This document shows positions 63,461 to 64,000 of a stretch of 64,000 nucleotides of DNA, in pieces. This DNA comes from Botrytis cinerea B05.10 (Eukaryota > Ascomycota > Leotiomycetes > Helotiales > Sclerotiniaceae). The notes beneath the pieces were generated by a model that had not been told where the DNA came from, ran no database searches, and worked only from the letters and a program-made list of their open reading frames with translations. The stretch spans positions 682,001 to 746,000 of the forward strand of contig NC_037314.1 of NCBI RefSeq assembly GCF_000143535.2, read 5' to 3'. Numbering within the stretch: position 1 is the stretch's first letter; the number at the start of each line of letters is the position of its first letter. Both the position numbers and the translations under genes were made by a program.

Positions 63461-64000
63461 TGTCAACAACAATATGAGAGAATGAAGTTAGACTAGCTAG
63501 GAGACAAAATATTCCACCAAATTTTTCAAAAGCATATTGAATAGTATAAGGACCATTGAGAACCAGGATTAATTTTCCAAGATCAAGGCCGATTCGTAGA
63601 GGCTTCCTAGAGATTCGGAAAAGCTACATCAGGATCCTCAACTTCAGCTTATTCTGTGCTACCGGCAATAATGTGCAATATTGGCGATACATTTCTTGAT
63701 ACCGAATTTGAAGGCTCCGAATCTTCACGCACCGATTCTGTTAGGACAAGTCACGTAAGCATCTACCTTATCGTCGCATAATATTCGTCGGATGAATGCA
63801 TTGCACATGTCGTGTACGTTAGACATCAGACTAGAAGCTTGTATTGTAACGTAAGCTTATCTTTTAGGTCAATCTTCAACGGCCGACTGGACATGTAGCA
63901 CGCGTACACATGCAAACATGGTGTGATCTTCAAGATGGGATATATCCGACCATCGAATTGGTTTAGAACGAGGGGATCTTATGGTAGTGCAGCTCAGCTC
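63461..64000. other. Upstream flank of the acyltransferase gene
   Basis: 540 bp at the right edge; presumed promoter. No gene or repeat recognised. Confidence 0.35.

Overview
This window looks like nuclear DNA of a filamentous ascomycete (Pezizomycotina). Genes are split by short GT-AG introns of about 43-95 nt, often with CTAAC/CTGAC-type branch motifs. There are three Zn2Cys6 transcription factors, a fused fungal urease and typical ascomycete housekeeping genes, with no bacterial operons. The style fits Leotiomycetes (for example Sclerotiniaceae), but that is an impression and not a proven assignment. No tRNA, rRNA, CRISPR array or intact transposon was recognised.

Layout. 1-1.7 kb: the N-terminal two thirds of a Zn2Cys6 regulator running off the left edge. 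1.7-8.6 kb: gene-poor, with short tandem repeats, a hairpin and decayed coding-like sequence. 8.6-16 kb: a PEBP-family protein, a complete urease (seven exons, 835 aa) and a membrane RING-H2 ubiquitin ligase. 17-26.8 kb: Ada3/Ngg1 of SAGA, an unassigned 721-aa multi-exon protein with a 13-nt microexon, and a 1010-aa Artemis/Snm1-type nuclease with an acidic tail and a possible zinc ribbon. 26.8-35.8 kb: almost 9 kb of simple sequence surrounding one conserved-looking orphan gene. 35.8-49 kb: a compact core block with Gcn5, Ost5/TMEM258, Rad1 (9-1-1 clamp), a coiled-coil membrane protein, an Sfr1/Mei5-like recombination factor, mitochondrial threonyl-tRNA synthetase and two unassigned proteins. 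49-64 kb: an accessory-looking region with a Zn2Cys6 regulator, a sulfotransferase fragment, a broken Asn/Gln-rich gene, a regulator with two Zn2Cys6 clusters, a secreted repeat-peptide precursor and an acyltransferase-3 membrane enzyme.

The most interesting locus is the minus-strand gene at 60259-61063. Once spliced it encodes a signal peptide followed by 19 copies of a TKLKVD hexapeptide. The copies are separated either by a single Arg (giving RR) or by NAEPEP/NAEAEP/SAEAEP, each of which is exactly three X-Ala/X-Pro dipeptides. This is the architecture of Kex2/Ste13-processed secreted peptides such as alpha-factor precursors, but the core is unlike any pheromone I know. The double-cluster regulator (55622-57471) and the acyltransferase (61925-63460) lie on the same strand on either side, so a small peptide locus is possible but unproven.

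Two subunits of the SAGA acetylation module (Ada3, Gcn5) and three genome-maintenance genes (Artemis/Snm1, Rad1, Sfr1-like) fall within about 25 kb. This may be coincidence.
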